Assembly: GCA_017304945.1 (NCBI GenBank)
Contig: JAFKLG010000092.1
Location: forward strand, 1-46,191
Source of the DNA: Rhodospirillales bacterium
GTDB lineage: Bacteria; Pseudomonadota; Alphaproteobacteria; Acetobacterales; Acetobacteraceae
Reading direction: 5' to 3'
DNA length: 46,191 bases
Shown: positions 24,918 to 33,920 of the stretch, piece after piece
How positions within the stretch are numbered: the first letter of the stretch is position 1
How the letters are laid out: every line of letters starts with the position of its first letter
Program-made: the position numbers and the translations under genes
The notes under the pieces: model-generated
What the model saw: only the letters and a program-made list of their open reading frames with translations
Told to the model about the DNA's origin: nothing
Database searches by the model: none

Positions 24918-26223
24918 TCGCCGACGGTCGTTTCGTCCCGGCCGGGACGGCGGCCGGTTCTTCCTCACCTGCGGCAACGGCCGGGGCGGCATCTTCCGAT
25001 GCCGCATCGTCTGGCGGGATCAGCCGCCAGCAGGCCACCGCGCCCAGGCAAGCCGCCAGGGACGCGGCTGGTAGCGCTGCGCCGACGTCATAGGTGAGCA
25101 GCCAGCCTCCCAAGGCGGCGCCGAGCGGCGCGCCGGACTGGTTCAGGCTCATGGACACGGCAAGGACTCGCCCCAATCGCTCCGGCGGCGTGCGCCGCTG
25201 CCGCAGGGTCAGCACGCTGACATCGATCGGCCCCGCCATGGCGCCCATCGCGATCAGCGCGCATGCGACCGCCGGCAGTCCGCCCTGCAGCCAGCCCCAG
25301 GCGAGGCCCGCGCCGCCCAGCGCCAACCCGGTCGTTACCATCCCGCCGCCGATCAGTGCCCGCTCGCGCCCCAGTGCGCGCCAATGGCCCGCCAGGAGCG
25401 CCCCCAGGATTCCGGCGGTACCAAGCCCGGCCCACAGCAGCCCGGTCACCGAATCCCGCGCCGCGCCGTCGCCGATCTTCTGCCCGACCATGACCGGAAC
25501 GGCGACCATCATCACCCCCCAGGCCACCTCATACAGCGCGTAACACGCGACCAGGCCGCGCAGGGTCGGAATGCGGGCGACGCTTGCAAGCCCGTCGGCG
25601 GCTTGCTGCAGCAACGCCGCGACGCGTCGCGGGCCACCTGGTGCCTCGGCGGCGACGTGGTGCAGGCAGAGCGCGGCAGCGACATAGAGGGCGGCGATCG
25701 GCAGCAGCGTCAGTCGCGCGCCCAGCAGCGCCACCAGAAGCCCCGCCACGGACGGGCCGATGATGTCCACCACGCCATGGACCAGCGTATCGAGCGCATT
25801 CGCGCGGTCCCGCATGGCGGGGGGCACGAGCCGCGGCAGCAGGGTGCGGACGCCTGCGCCACTCAGCGGCGAGGTCAGCGAGAATGCCGCGACCAATCCC
25901 ACCAGCAGGAGCGGGGAGTCACCGCCGATTGCGAGCAGCAGCGTCAGCATCGCGCTGCACGCCATGTCCAGCACGATGGCGCGTGCGGCGCCGAGGCGGT
26001 CGAGCAGCGCGCCCGAAATCGGGCTGCTCAGCAATCCCGGCGCGAGGGCGGCGAAGGAGACCCATCCGGTGAAGGCCGGGCTGGCGGTGATCTCGAGCGC
26101 ATGCAGGATGATCGTCAGCAGGAACATCCGCCCGGCGAGCCGCGCGAGGGCGGCGGACAGCAGCAACCGGCGCACCGGCACATTGCGCAGCAGTGCGCGA
26201 TAAGAGGGGGTGTGCGCCGTCAT
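24877..26223 (-). CDS. MFS transporter
   Basis: A 448-residue membrane protein with about 12 hydrophobic segments and the MFS loop signature between helices 2 and 3 ([18 protein letters not shown]). It resembles the MFS_3/enterobactin-exporter-like group. The C-terminal ~45 residues are an Ala/Glu/Pro-rich cytosolic tail, and the DNA for their end lies opposite rpmJ (24877-24917). The ATG at 26223 is preferred; a TTG nine bases upstream is in frame. No strong ribosome site is visible. Substrate unknown. It is divergent from the stressosome operon with a 281-base gap. Confidence 0.88.
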   Translation of the reverse strand: MTAHTPSYRALLRNVPVRRLLLSAALARLAGRMFLLTIILHALEITASPAFTGWVSFAALAPGLLSSPISGALLDRLGAARAIVLDMACSAMLTLLLAIGGDSPLLLVGLVAAFSLTSPLSGAGVRTLLPRLVPPAMRDRANALDTLVHGVVDIIGPSVAGLLVALLGARLTLLPIAALYVAAALCLHHVAAEAPGGPRRVAALLQQAADGLASVARIPTLRGLVACYALYEVAWGVMMVAVPVMVGQKIGDGAARDSVTGLLWAGLGTAGILGALLAGHWRALGRERALIGGGMVTTGLALGGAGLAWGWLQGGLPAVACALIAMGAMAGPIDVSVLTLRQRRTPPERLGRVLAVSMSLNQSGAPLGAALGGWLLTYDVGAALPAASLAACLGAVACWRLIPPDDAASEDAAPAVAAGEEEPAAVPAGTKRPSAISPGGPSSGGSSC

Positions 26224-26401
26224 CACACGCAAGGCACGGAATCTGAGTCGAGGCCCCTCACCGGATGCCGTTGCGGGTTCGTGGTAAAAAGGCTACTTTT
26301 CCGCATCACGGTTGCAGATCTTCACGTAACGTCAGTTTGTGCGCCGCTTTCCAGAGGTCGACGCGCATTCTTCCGCGCAACCCGGCACTTTGGTGAGAAT
26401 G

Positions 26402-26431
26402 GTTGCGCACGTTCGCGATCGATCGCGCAAC
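26402..26431. promoter_or_regulatory. Nested palindromes upstream of rsbR
   Basis: GTTGCGC (26402-26408) is inverted as GCGCAAC (26425-26431), and the space between holds a perfect 14-base palindrome CGCGATCGATCGCG (26414-26427). Another GCGCAAC lies at 26375-26381. The block is 74 bases before the rsbR start and looks like an operator. The 26224-26504 gap also has an AT-rich patch with AAAAG-GCTA-CTTTT near 26285-26300; no gene is seen there. Confidence 0.45.
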
Positions 26432-26504
26432 AGTGAGTAGACTGAGTCCTGCCGGGGATCGATCAATCCTCGACGATCCTTCCATCCTATTCCCCGAGAG
26501 TGCC

Positions 26505-27392
26505 ATGGATTCCCCGCCTGCGTCTCGCCTGCCGAGCATTCTCGACGCCCATGCGGATGATATCCTTTCGGAATGGATTGCGCGCCTTCGTTCGGGTGGC
26601 GCCGACGATCGGATATCCGAAGTCGAGCGCGAACGACAGGCGAGCGGCTTCCTGCAGCGCATGATCGAGGCGATTCGCGCGAGCGGCGTCGCCGACATCG
26701 AGGGGCCGGCCTTCGAGCCCCTGCGTGAAATGCTCTCCGACATCTCGCGTTCACGCGCCATGCAGGGGTTTTCGCCCACCGAAAGCGCGCTGTTCGTCTT
26801 CTCCCTGAAGCAGCCCCTGTTCCACCGGCTCGGACTGGCATGGGGCAAGGATGCCGAGGGGCTGGCGCGCGACGTCTGGGCCGTCACGCTGCTGATCGAC
26901 GCGCTCGGGCTGCGCATGATGGAGGCGTGGCAGAAGACGCGGGAAGAGGTGATCATCCGCCAGCAGCAGGAGATCGCCGAACTCTCCACGCCGGTGGTCA
27001 AGCTGTGGCAGGGCATCCTTGCGCTGCCGCTGATCGGCACGCTCGACAGTTCCCGCACGCAGGTCGTGATGGAGAACCTGCTCGAGAGCATCGTCCAGCA
27101 CGAAGCCGACATCGCGATCATCGACATCACCGGCGTTCCGACCGTCGACACGCTGGTTGCGCAACACCTGCTCAAGACCGTCGCGGCAGCGCGGCTGATG
27201 GGCGCCGACTGCATCATCAGCGGCATCCGTCCGCAGATCGCCCAGACCATGGTGCATCTGGGCGTGGAGCTGAACGTGATCTCCAAGGCCAATCTCTCCG
27301 ATGCCTTCGCCTTGGCCCTGCGCCGGATCGGGCGTGCCGTGGTCAGGACCAAATCGCCGGTCCCGGTGATGGGCACGGCCCATGGCGAGTGA
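26505..27392 (+). CDS. rsbR: RsbR-type stressosome scaffold/sensor protein
   Basis: A 295-residue RsbR co-antagonist. Residues ~1-160 are an all-helical sensor domain of the RsbRD-N/globin-like kind, and residues ~165-280 are a STAS domain (GILALPLIGTLDSSRTQVV). Both Bacillus phospho-threonine contexts are present: T216 in DITGVPTVDTLVAQHLL (matches RsbRA T171) and T248 in RPQIAQTMVHLG (matches T205). RsbR and RsbS build the large stressosome shell that holds RsbT. The frame is open further upstream, but the ATG at 26505 begins the folded region. The gene overlaps rsbS by 11 bases. What the N-terminal domain senses is unknown. Confidence 0.92.
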   Translation: MDSPPASRLPSILDAHADDILSEWIARLRSGGADDRISEVERERQASGFLQRMIEAIRASGVADIEGPAFEPLREMLSDISRSRAMQGFSPTESALFVFSLKQPLFHRLGLAWGKDAEGLARDVWAVTLLIDALGLRMMEAWQKTREEVIIRQQQEIAELSTPVVKLWQGILALPLIGTLDSSRTQVVMENLLESIVQHEADIAIIDITGVPTVDTLVAQHLLKTVAAARLMGADCIISGIRPQIAQTMVHLGVELNVISKANLSDAFALALRRIGRAVVRTKSPVPVMGTAHGE

Positions 27393-27789
27393 CGTCGGCG
27401 ACCGTATTCCGATCCTGAAGCTGGGCGACGCGCTGCTGGTGACGATCCAGGTCGACATGCACGACCGCCTCGCGCTCGCGCTCGAAGACGATCTGACCAA
27501 CCGCATCGTGCAGACCTCGGCCAAGGGCGTGCTGATCGACATCTCCGCCCTCGAGATCGTGGACAGCTTCATCGGGCGCACGCTAGCAAGCATCGCGCAG
27601 ATCGCGCGCGTCCTGGATGCGGAGACGGTCGTGGTCGGGATGCGCCCGGCGGTCGCCATCACCCTGGTCGAGTTGGGATTGTCCTTGCCGGGCGTCCGCA
27701 CCGCGTTGAACGCGGAACGGGGAATGGCGCTGATCCGCACCCATCGGGCGGACGAGTTGGACGCGGATCCGGATGGCGACGCCGCGTAG
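27382..27789 (+). CDS. rsbS: RsbS STAS-domain stressosome protein
   Basis: A 135-residue single STAS domain. The phosphorylated serine is conserved as S62 in ISALEIVDSFIGR (Bacillus RsbS S59), and GMRPAVAITLVELG parallels the RsbR segment. The extra C-terminal ~15 residues (DELDADPDGDAA) are acidic. RsbS traps RsbT until RsbT phosphorylates it. The gene overlaps rsbR by 11 bases and rsbT by 17, showing tight translational coupling. Confidence 0.94.
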   Translation: MASDVGDRIPILKLGDALLVTIQVDMHDRLALALEDDLTNRIVQTSAKGVLIDISALEIVDSFIGRTLASIAQIARVLDAETVVVGMRPAVAITLVELGLSLPGVRTALNAERGMALIRTHRADELDADPDGDAA

Positions 27790-28174
27790 CACTTTGCAGA
27801 TCCGGACCAGCGAGGACATCGTCCGCGTGCGCCAGGAAGTCCGCGCCCGTGCCATCGAGGCAGGCCTCGGGTTGGTCGATCAGACCAAGATCGTCACCGC
27901 GGCGAGCGAACTGGCCCGCAACACGCTGGAATATGGCCGCGGGGGCGAGGCGCGGCTCGAGATGCTGCAGGATCATGGGCGGCGCGGCCTGCGCATCGTG
28001 TTCGAGGACCGAGGGCCCGGCATTCCCGACATCGACCAGGCATTGCGGGACGGCTTCACAACCGGGAAGGGCATGGGCCTCGGCCTGGGAGGCGCCCGTC
28101 GGCTCTGCAACGAATTCAATATCGTCTCGGCACCGGGCGAGGGCACCCGGATCACCATCGCGCGCTGGAAGTAG
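27773..28174 (+). CDS. rsbT: RsbT serine/threonine kinase (switch protein)
   Basis: A 133-residue GHKL-ATPase kinase. The N box is ASELARNTLEYG, the G1 box is EDRGPGIPD, and the G2 region is KGMGLGLGGARRL. Length and motifs fit RsbT, which phosphorylates RsbR and RsbS, leaves the stressosome and activates a downstream partner. In Bacillus that partner is the RsbU phosphatase; no RsbU is seen here, so the partner may be one of the following gene products. Confidence 0.94.
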   Translation: MATPRSTLQIRTSEDIVRVRQEVRARAIEAGLGLVDQTKIVTAASELARNTLEYGRGGEARLEMLQDHGRRGLRIVFEDRGPGIPDIDQALRDGFTTGKGMGLGLGGARRLCNEFNIVSAPGEGTRITIARWK

Positions 28175-28181
28175 GGCGAGC

Positions 28182-29168
28182 ATGGACCGCCATGTGGTGG
28201 AAGATCCGAGCCAGGTGTCGGAAGCGCGACGGCGCATCACCGCGTTCGCCAAGCAGGCTGGCCTGGACGAGACCGATTGCGGCCGCGTCGCCCTGGTCGT
28301 CACCGAAATCGCGAGCAACCTGGTCCGCCATGGCGGCGGTGGAGAGCTGCTGTTCGGCCTCGATTCCGAGGTGAGCGCCGGGCTCGAGCTGCTGGCGCTC
28401 GATCGCGGCCGGGGCATGGCGGATGTGGCCGCCTGCCTGCGCGACGGCTACTCCACCGCGGGCACGCCCGGCACCGGCCTCGGCGCCATCAAACGCCTGG
28501 CCGACGAACTCGCGATCCACTCCCGCCCGCAAGGCGGCACGGTGGTGCTGACCCGGCTGCGCCGCCGTGGCGACGCCGCCCCAGCGGGGCCGCGGCGCTT
28601 CGGGATCGTCACCGTCCCGCGCAGCGGGGAGACGGCATGCGGGGACGTAGGCGGCATCGTCGCCGGTCCTGACGGCCGTGTCGCTCTCCTGTTGGCCGAT
28701 GGGCTCGGGCATGGCGAGCTGGCCGCGGTGGCGGCACGGGAAGCGCGGCGCCTGTTCCGCGCCCAGCCCCCGCGCGATCCCGTCGCCCTGTTGCAGGTGG
28801 TGCATGCCGGCCTGCGCCACACACGAGGCGCCGCCGTCGCGATCGCCGTGGTGGAGCCGGGCGGCCGAAGCGTCGCCTATGGCGGGATCGGCAACATTGC
28901 CGGCCTCCTTGCCGACGGCAACGGCACGCGTCGCATGGTCTCGCACAACGGGACGGTGGGCCACACCGTGTTCAAGGTGCAGGCATTTACCTATGATGTT
29001 GCAGGCCGACCCACGATCGTGATGCATTCGGACGGACTGTCGACCTCCTGGTCGCTCGACGCGCACCCGGGCCTGCTAAATCAGGATCCGACCCTCGCCG
29101 CGGCGATCCTGTACCGCGACCATGCGCGCGGACGGGACGACTGCGGGGTTCTCGTCTGGAAGGGCTGA
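28182..29168 (+). CDS. RsbX-like PP2C phosphatase fused to an N-terminal RsbT/RsbW-type ATPase domain
   Basis: A 328-residue fusion. Residues ~1-125 form a GHKL-ATPase domain (TEIASNLVRHGGGGELL as N box, DRGRGMADV as G1, GTPGTGLGAIKRLAD as G2). Residues ~140-328 are a short SpoIIE/PP2C-type phosphatase (ACGDVGGIVAG, LLLADGLGHGELAAV, and GRDDCGVLVW near the end, giving the metal-binding Asp residues). Bacillus RsbX is the phosphatase alone and resets the stressosome; here a second kinase-like domain is attached. It starts 7 bases after rsbT and ends 3 bases before the next gene. Confidence 0.9.
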   Translation: MDRHVVEDPSQVSEARRRITAFAKQAGLDETDCGRVALVVTEIASNLVRHGGGGELLFGLDSEVSAGLELLALDRGRGMADVAACLRDGYSTAGTPGTGLGAIKRLADELAIHSRPQGGTVVLTRLRRRGDAAPAGPRRFGIVTVPRSGETACGDVGGIVAGPDGRVALLLADGLGHGELAAVAAREARRLFRAQPPRDPVALLQVVHAGLRHTRGAAVAIAVVEPGGRSVAYGGIGNIAGLLADGNGTRRMVSHNGTVGHTVFKVQAFTYDVAGRPTIVMHSDGLSTSWSLDAHPGLLNQDPTLAAAILYRDHARGRDDCGVLVWKG

Positions 29169-29171
29169 CGG

Positions 29172-30908
29172 ATGGAGTGGTTGCTCACCACCGCGACGCT
29201 GGCCGGCGCTGACGACCTGGCGGCGTGCCGTTCGCGGCTGCGCCTCCTTGCCGACCATGTCGGACTGGAGGGGGGAGCACAGACCAGCCTGATCGCCGCC
29301 ACGGTCGAACTCGCCGGCAATGCCATCGCGCATGCGGGCGGCGGCACGCTGCGTCTCGCGCTCGCCGCCGGCACGCCACCCGCGCTCGTGGTTGCCGTGA
29401 CGGATCAAGGGGCGGGCCTCGAGAGGCCGGAGACCGCGTGGGAGGGGCGCGGCGGACTCGCGCTGGTCCGCCGGCTGATCGAGCGTGTGGACCTGGAGAC
29501 CAGCCGGACCGGCACCACCGTCCGGCTGGTGCGCCCGTTGCCGCATCTCGACTGGCCGACGGATGCCGCCGCGCAGGAGGCACGCGCCACCGAGATCGCC
29601 GCCCGGTTGGCCCAGGCGGCAACGCCCTCCGCATTCGAGGACGTGGTGCGGGAGTCCCACGCCCTGCTGCGAAGCCAGGCCGAGATCGAACGGCTCAACG
29701 CGGAGCTCGAGGACACCAACCGCGGCGTGGTTGCGCTGTATGCGGAACTGGACGAGCGCGCCGAACAGCTCCGGGAGGCGAGCGAGCTGAAGTCGCGCTT
29801 CCTCTCCAACATGAGCCATGAGTTCCGCACGCCGCTCAACTCGATCCTGGCGCTGGCGCGCCTGCTGCTGGACGAGGCGGACGGGCCGCTGACCGCGGAG
29901 CAGACCCGCCAGGTCGGTTATATCCGTCGTTCCGCGGAGAGCCTGGCCGAACTGGTGAACGACCTGCTCGATCTGGCGAAGGTGGAAGCCGGCAAGCTCG
30001 ACCTGCGGCCGCGCAGCTTCACGGTGCAGGAGCTGTTCGGGGCGCTCCGGGGCGTGATGAAGCCGCTGCAGCAGAGCGATGCGGTTGATCTCGTGTTCGA
30101 TGAACCGATCGACTGCCCGCCGCTGTTCACCGACGAGGCGAAGCTTGCGCAGGTGCTGCGCAACCTGATCTCGAATGCGCTCAAGTTCACCGAGACGGGC
30201 GAGGTGCGCGTCTCGGCGCGCTATGAGCCCGAGACGGCCCATTGCATCTTCACCGTCGTCGACACCGGGATCGGGATCGCCGCGGAGAACCATGAGCTCG
30301 TGTTCCACGAGTTCAGCCAGGTTGCGAGCCGCCTGCAGGGTCGTGCCAAGGGAACCGGCCTCGGCCTGCCGCTGTCGCGTCGCCTGGCGGAGCTGATGGG
30401 CGGGGCGCTCACCCTCAAGAGCACCATGGGCGAAGGCTCGCAATTCACCGTCTCGATCCCCACCCTGTTGCCGCAGGCCGACGCTCCGGCCGAACCGCCG
30501 GTGGTCGACGTCGCTACGGCCCAAGGCGGCGTGCTGCTGATCGACGACGAGGAGACGTCCCGCTACGTGCAACGCCAGATGCTGGGCAGTCTTGCGGGGC
30601 TTCGCGTGATCGAGGCCGATAGCGGTGCCGCCGGCCTGCAGCGCACGCATCGCGAACGGCCGGACGTGATCCTGCTCGACCTTCGCATGCCCGGCATGGA
30701 CGGCTTCGAGGTACTCGAGCGCCTGGCGGCCGATCCCGACACGCGCGACATCCCGGTGATCGTCTGCACCTCCTCCGTGCTCATGGCGCATGAGCATGCC
30801 CGGCTGCGCCATGCACGGACGGTGCTGTCGAAAGCCGCGCTCAGCCGCGACATGATGGCTGCCGTCATCGCGCCCTTCCTGCAATCTCCACGGGCGGACG
30901 CGACATGA
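29172..30908 (+). CDS. Hybrid histidine kinase with N-terminal anti-sigma-type ATPase domain and C-terminal receiver
   Basis: A 578-residue soluble protein. Domains in order: an RsbT/RsbW-like GHKL domain at ~1-125 (VELAGNAIAHAGGG, DQGAGLE, GRGGLALVRRLIE); a coiled coil at ~150-205; a HisKA domain with H216 in MSHEFRTPLN; a catalytic HATPase at ~310-435 (NLISNALKFTE, DTGIGI, GTGLGLPLSRRL); and a receiver at ~454-578 with phospho-acceptor D503 in LLDLRMPGMDGFEVL. No membrane segment is present. The first domain gives a direct link between partner switching and phosphorelay. It is in the stressosome operon and overlaps the last kinase gene by 4 bases. Confidence 0.92.
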   Translation: MEWLLTTATLAGADDLAACRSRLRLLADHVGLEGGAQTSLIAATVELAGNAIAHAGGGTLRLALAAGTPPALVVAVTDQGAGLERPETAWEGRGGLALVRRLIERVDLETSRTGTTVRLVRPLPHLDWPTDAAAQEARATEIAARLAQAATPSAFEDVVRESHALLRSQAEIERLNAELEDTNRGVVALYAELDERAEQLREASELKSRFLSNMSHEFRTPLNSILALARLLLDEADGPLTAEQTRQVGYIRRSAESLAELVNDLLDLAKVEAGKLDLRPRSFTVQELFGALRGVMKPLQQSDAVDLVFDEPIDCPPLFTDEAKLAQVLRNLISNALKFTETGEVRVSARYEPETAHCIFTVVDTGIGIAAENHELVFHEFSQVASRLQGRAKGTGLGLPLSRRLAELMGGALTLKSTMGEGSQFTVSIPTLLPQADAPAEPPVVDVATAQGGVLLIDDEETSRYVQRQMLGSLAGLRVIEADSGAAGLQRTHRERPDVILLDLRMPGMDGFEVLERLAADPDTRDIPVIVCTSSVLMAHEHARLRHARTVLSKAALSRDMMAAVIAPFLQSPRADAT

Positions 30909-32515
30909 CCGGGGCGGCCCAGGATGCGGCGCCGCTGGGCGCGCTCGTGCTCAACGTCGACGACGACGAGGCGGTCCGCTACGTCAAGACGCGGTCCCTG
31001 AAGCTGGGCGGGTTTTCCGTCGCCGAGGCGTCGGATGGCGCCACCGCTCTCGCCATCGCCGCCTCGATGCATCCATCCCTGGTGCTGCTGGATGTGAAGC
31101 TGCCCGACATCAGCGGTCTCGACGTCTGTCGGCAGATCAAGCAGCGCTGGCCGGACATGGTGGTGATCCAGGTCTCCGCCTCCCTGGTCAGCAGCAGCGA
31201 TCGCGTCGTCGGACTGGAAAGCGGCGCCGACTGCTACCTGACCGCGCCGATCGAGCCGGCCGAACTGATCGCCGTGGCGCGAGCGATGCTGCGCCTCAGG
31301 CTGGCCGAACAATCCGCGCAGGAGAGCGGCGAGCGGTATCGCATGATCGTGGAGAGCGCGGTCGACTACGCGATCTTCACCTGCGGGCTGGACGGCCGCA
31401 TCACGAGCTGGAATCCCGGCGCGCAGGCGCTGTTTCAGTATGCGCCGGAGGAAATGATCGGCGCGCCGCATGGGCGCATCTTCACCGGTGAGGACGTGGC
31501 GGCGGACATCCCCGACGCGGAGCTGCGCGCGGTGCGTGGCGGCCACAGTGTCACCGCCGACCGTTGGCACCGCCGCAAGGATGGAACGCTGTTCTGGTCG
31601 ATCGGCCGTACGGTGCCGCTGCGTGACCGTTCCGGAGCGGTCGCCGGCTTCCTGCGCATCCTGCACGACCGCACCGCCGAGAAGCAGGCGCGCGATGCGC
31701 TGATCGCGCTGAACACCGACCTCGAATCCCGCGTCGCCGAACGCACGCGCGACCTGCACGAGGCAAACCGTCTGCTCCGTCACCAGATCGACGAACGTGA
31801 ACGCACCCAGGAGCAGGTGCGCCAATTGCAGAAGATCGAGGCGCTCGGTCAGCTCACCGGCGGCATCGCGCACGACTTCAACAATCTGCTGACCGCGATC
31901 CTGGGCGGCCTCGAGGTGGCGCGGCGGCGGATCGACGACGAGCGGACCCGGCGTCTGGTCGACGGGGCCATCGGTGCCGCCGAACGCGGCGCGAAGCTGG
32001 TTGCCCAGTTGCTCGCCTTCGCCCGCAAGCAGGACCTCGAACTGGTCGCGGTCGCCTTCAATCCGCTGATCCTGAACATGCGCGAGCTGTTGGAGCGCAG
32101 CATCGGGCCGGCGGTTCGGATCGAGTTCGCCCTCGCCGACGACCTCGCCATCGCCCGCGCCGATCCCAACCAGATGCAGGCGGCGCTGCTGAACCTGGCC
32201 ATCAACGCGCGTGACGCGATGCCCGACGGCGGCGTCGTGCGGATCGAGACGACCAACGTCACGCTGCCGGCGAGCGACGGTGTCGAAGCCGGCTCCTACG
32301 TGGAAGTGGCGGTCACCGATACCGGCACCGGCATGCCGGAAAGCGTGCGGGAGCGCGTGTTCGAACCGTTCTTCACCACCAAGGAGAGCGGGCGTGGCAC
32401 CGGCCTGGGCCTCGCCCAGGTCTACGGGTTCGTGCGCCAGTGCGGCGGCGACGTGGGGCTGGAATCCGTGGTCGGCGCGGGCACCACGTTCCGCCTCAGA
32501 TTCCCGCGCGCCTGA
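30905..32515 (+). CDS. Response-receiver/PAS histidine kinase
   Basis: A 536-residue cytosolic kinase. Domains in order: receiver at ~12-130 with D63 in [19 protein letters not shown] at ~140-260 ([19 protein letters not shown], then [14 protein letters not shown]); coiled coil ~265-310; HisKA with H323 in [17 protein letters not shown]; and HATPase ~420-535 ([35 protein letters not shown]). The receiver at the front suggests it is a target of the preceding hybrid kinase. It is the last gene of the operon; no DNA-binding or cyclase output follows, so the final effector is encoded elsewhere. Confidence 0.92.
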   Translation: MTGAAQDAAPLGALVLNVDDDEAVRYVKTRSLKLGGFSVAEASDGATALAIAASMHPSLVLLDVKLPDISGLDVCRQIKQRWPDMVVIQVSASLVSSSDRVVGLESGADCYLTAPIEPAELIAVARAMLRLRLAEQSAQESGERYRMIVESAVDYAIFTCGLDGRITSWNPGAQALFQYAPEEMIGAPHGRIFTGEDVAADIPDAELRAVRGGHSVTADRWHRRKDGTLFWSIGRTVPLRDRSGAVAGFLRILHDRTAEKQARDALIALNTDLESRVAERTRDLHEANRLLRHQIDERERTQEQVRQLQKIEALGQLTGGIAHDFNNLLTAILGGLEVARRRIDDERTRRLVDGAIGAAERGAKLVAQLLAFARKQDLELVAVAFNPLILNMRELLERSIGPAVRIEFALADDLAIARADPNQMQAALLNLAINARDAMPDGGVVRIETTNVTLPASDGVEAGSYVEVAVTDTGTGMPESVRERVFEPFFTTKESGRGTGLGLAQVYGFVRQCGGDVGLESVVGAGTTFRLRFPRA

Positions 32516-32545
32516 TCCCTCACGAGGCTTGCCACGTCCGAGCCG

Positions 32546-32568
32546 CCCCGCCGCACCGCGCGGCGGGG
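32546..32568. terminator. Terminator-like hairpin between convergent genes
   Basis: CCCCGCCGC (32546-32554) and GCGGCGGGG (32560-32568) form a perfect 9-bp stem with a 5-base loop in the gap between the kinase stop (32515) and the convergent LLM stop (32593). No U-tract. Confidence 0.6.
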
Positions 32569-32592
32569 GACGCGACGCACTTCGCCCGCGCG

Positions 32593-33894
32593 CTACTCCG
32601 CGGCCTGTCGATTGGCGGCGTGGATGACCTCGTCCAGCGCAGGCTTGATCTCCCGCTGGAAGGTGTCGAGCGTTTCGATCACCACCGCGGACGGCGTCTG
32701 GGCGTAGTGGTTGATCAGCGTGATGTACTCGGCCGGGAAAACGCGCCACTGCTCGATCAGCGCCTGCCTGACCTCGTCCACCGTGCCGTAGAGGAACAGG
32801 CCCGAATTGACCAGTGAGCCGAGGTAGTCGTCGTTCTCGACTTTGCGCCGCCCCATCGCGGCGTAGAAGTTCTTCCAGATGTCGAGATCGTAGTCCTTGA
32901 TCCGCTGCAGCGCCTCCTCGCGCGTGCGGCCGATCTCGATCCAGCGCACCATGCACTGATTCTGCCCGGGGCCGAACGCACGGCCGTGCTGGGCGGCCGC
33001 CTTGCGATAGACGTCGGCGAGCGGGCCGGCGGACTGGATGTTGGTGAAGTAGGTGGGCACGAAGCCGTGCTTGCCTGCGAACGCGATGGTTTCCGGGCTG
33101 CCGGATCCGGACAGGAACACTGGCGGATGCGGGCGCGTATAGGGTGCGGGGGCGACCGCCACTCGCCGCGTGTTCCCGTCCGCATCCACCTCGCCCGGCG
33201 CGCCGAACTTCTGCGTCACGCCGGCGCGCGCCAGCGGCCAGTCGGTCACGCCGGTCTCGTACGGGTACGGCACCTGCCAGCGCTTCGAGTTGTGGTCGAA
33301 GCTCTCCTGCGTCCACGCCTTCAGCATGATCTCGACGTGGTCTTCGAAGATCTCGCGATTCAGCTTGTCGTCGTTCAGGTCCTTCTCGACCTGCGTCGCC
33401 TGGGAAAACCCGGCCGCTTGCGTCGCGGCATTGTACACGGCGGCCGACGGTGACTTGGTTGCCCGCGTGCCGAAATGCTGCCCCATCACGTTGGTCCACC
33501 GCGACTGGTAGCCGCGCGCGAGTCCGACGAAGCTGCGGCCGCGGGCGAGGTGGTTGATCACCGCGGTTTCCTCGGCGACGCGGATCGGATTGTGCGTCGC
33601 CATCACGTAGCCCAGCACGCCGACATTGATGCGCTTGGTGAGCGCGGCCCAGTACGCCTGGATGGCGCCGGGGGCGGGCGCGACCTCGTAGCCCTCCGAC
33701 CAGAAATGGTGCTCGATTGTGCCGATGCCCCAGATCCCCATCTCGTCCGCGGCCTTGACGATGTCGATCGCACCGTGGATCGCGGCATGGTACAGGTCGC
33801 GATTGCGGCCGATCGGCCGCAGCGCCGCGCGTTCGGCCTCATCCTTCGCCGGCATCACCGGGTAGATGATGGACATCGGCTTCAACTCTGGCAT
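32593..33894 (-). CDS. LLM-class flavin-dependent oxidoreductase
   Basis: A 433-residue luciferase-like monooxygenase. Features include the early EHHFWSEGYEVAP segment, GVLGYVMATHNPIRVAEE, GRSFVGLARGYQSRW, and PHPPVFLSGSGSPETIAFAG, which is the usual region contacting the flavin. These enzymes oxidise aliphatic or cyclic substrates using reduced FMN supplied by a partner. The start at 33894 has GGGAC about 10 bases upstream; a second ATG at 33876 is possible. It sits under the site B promoter and probably belongs to the same catabolic set as the genes at 16680-23667. Confidence 0.9.
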   Translation of the reverse strand: MPELKPMSIIYPVMPAKDEAERAALRPIGRNRDLYHAAIHGAIDIVKAADEMGIWGIGTIEHHFWSEGYEVAPAPGAIQAYWAALTKRINVGVLGYVMATHNPIRVAEETAVINHLARGRSFVGLARGYQSRWTNVMGQHFGTRATKSPSAAVYNAATQAAGFSQATQVEKDLNDDKLNREIFEDHVEIMLKAWTQESFDHNSKRWQVPYPYETGVTDWPLARAGVTQKFGAPGEVDADGNTRRVAVAPAPYTRPHPPVFLSGSGSPETIAFAGKHGFVPTYFTNIQSAGPLADVYRKAAAQHGRAFGPGQNQCMVRWIEIGRTREEALQRIKDYDLDIWKNFYAAMGRRKVENDDYLGSLVNSGLFLYGTVDEVRQALIEQWRVFPAEYITLINHYAQTPSAVVIETLDTFQREIKPALDEVIHAANRQAAE

Positions 33895-33920
33895 GTCCGG
33901 ACGTCCCTTTTTGGTGTGAT

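Noticed and set aside
26432..26445. Fourth copy of the CTAC-N6-GTAG operator upstream of rsbR (GTGAGTAG)
   Set aside because: Only the right half matches site B; the left half is unrelated, so there is no dyad.
28182..29168. RsbU-type activator phosphatase
   Set aside because: It lacks the RsbU N-terminal RsbT-binding helical domain; the short PP2C domain is closer to RsbX, although the fused ATPase domain leaves some doubt.
30563..33499. 978-residue minus-strand open frame joining the kinase region to the LLM gene
   Set aside because: It is antisense to the hybrid kinases in one part and in a wrong frame over the LLM gene in the other; no motif.
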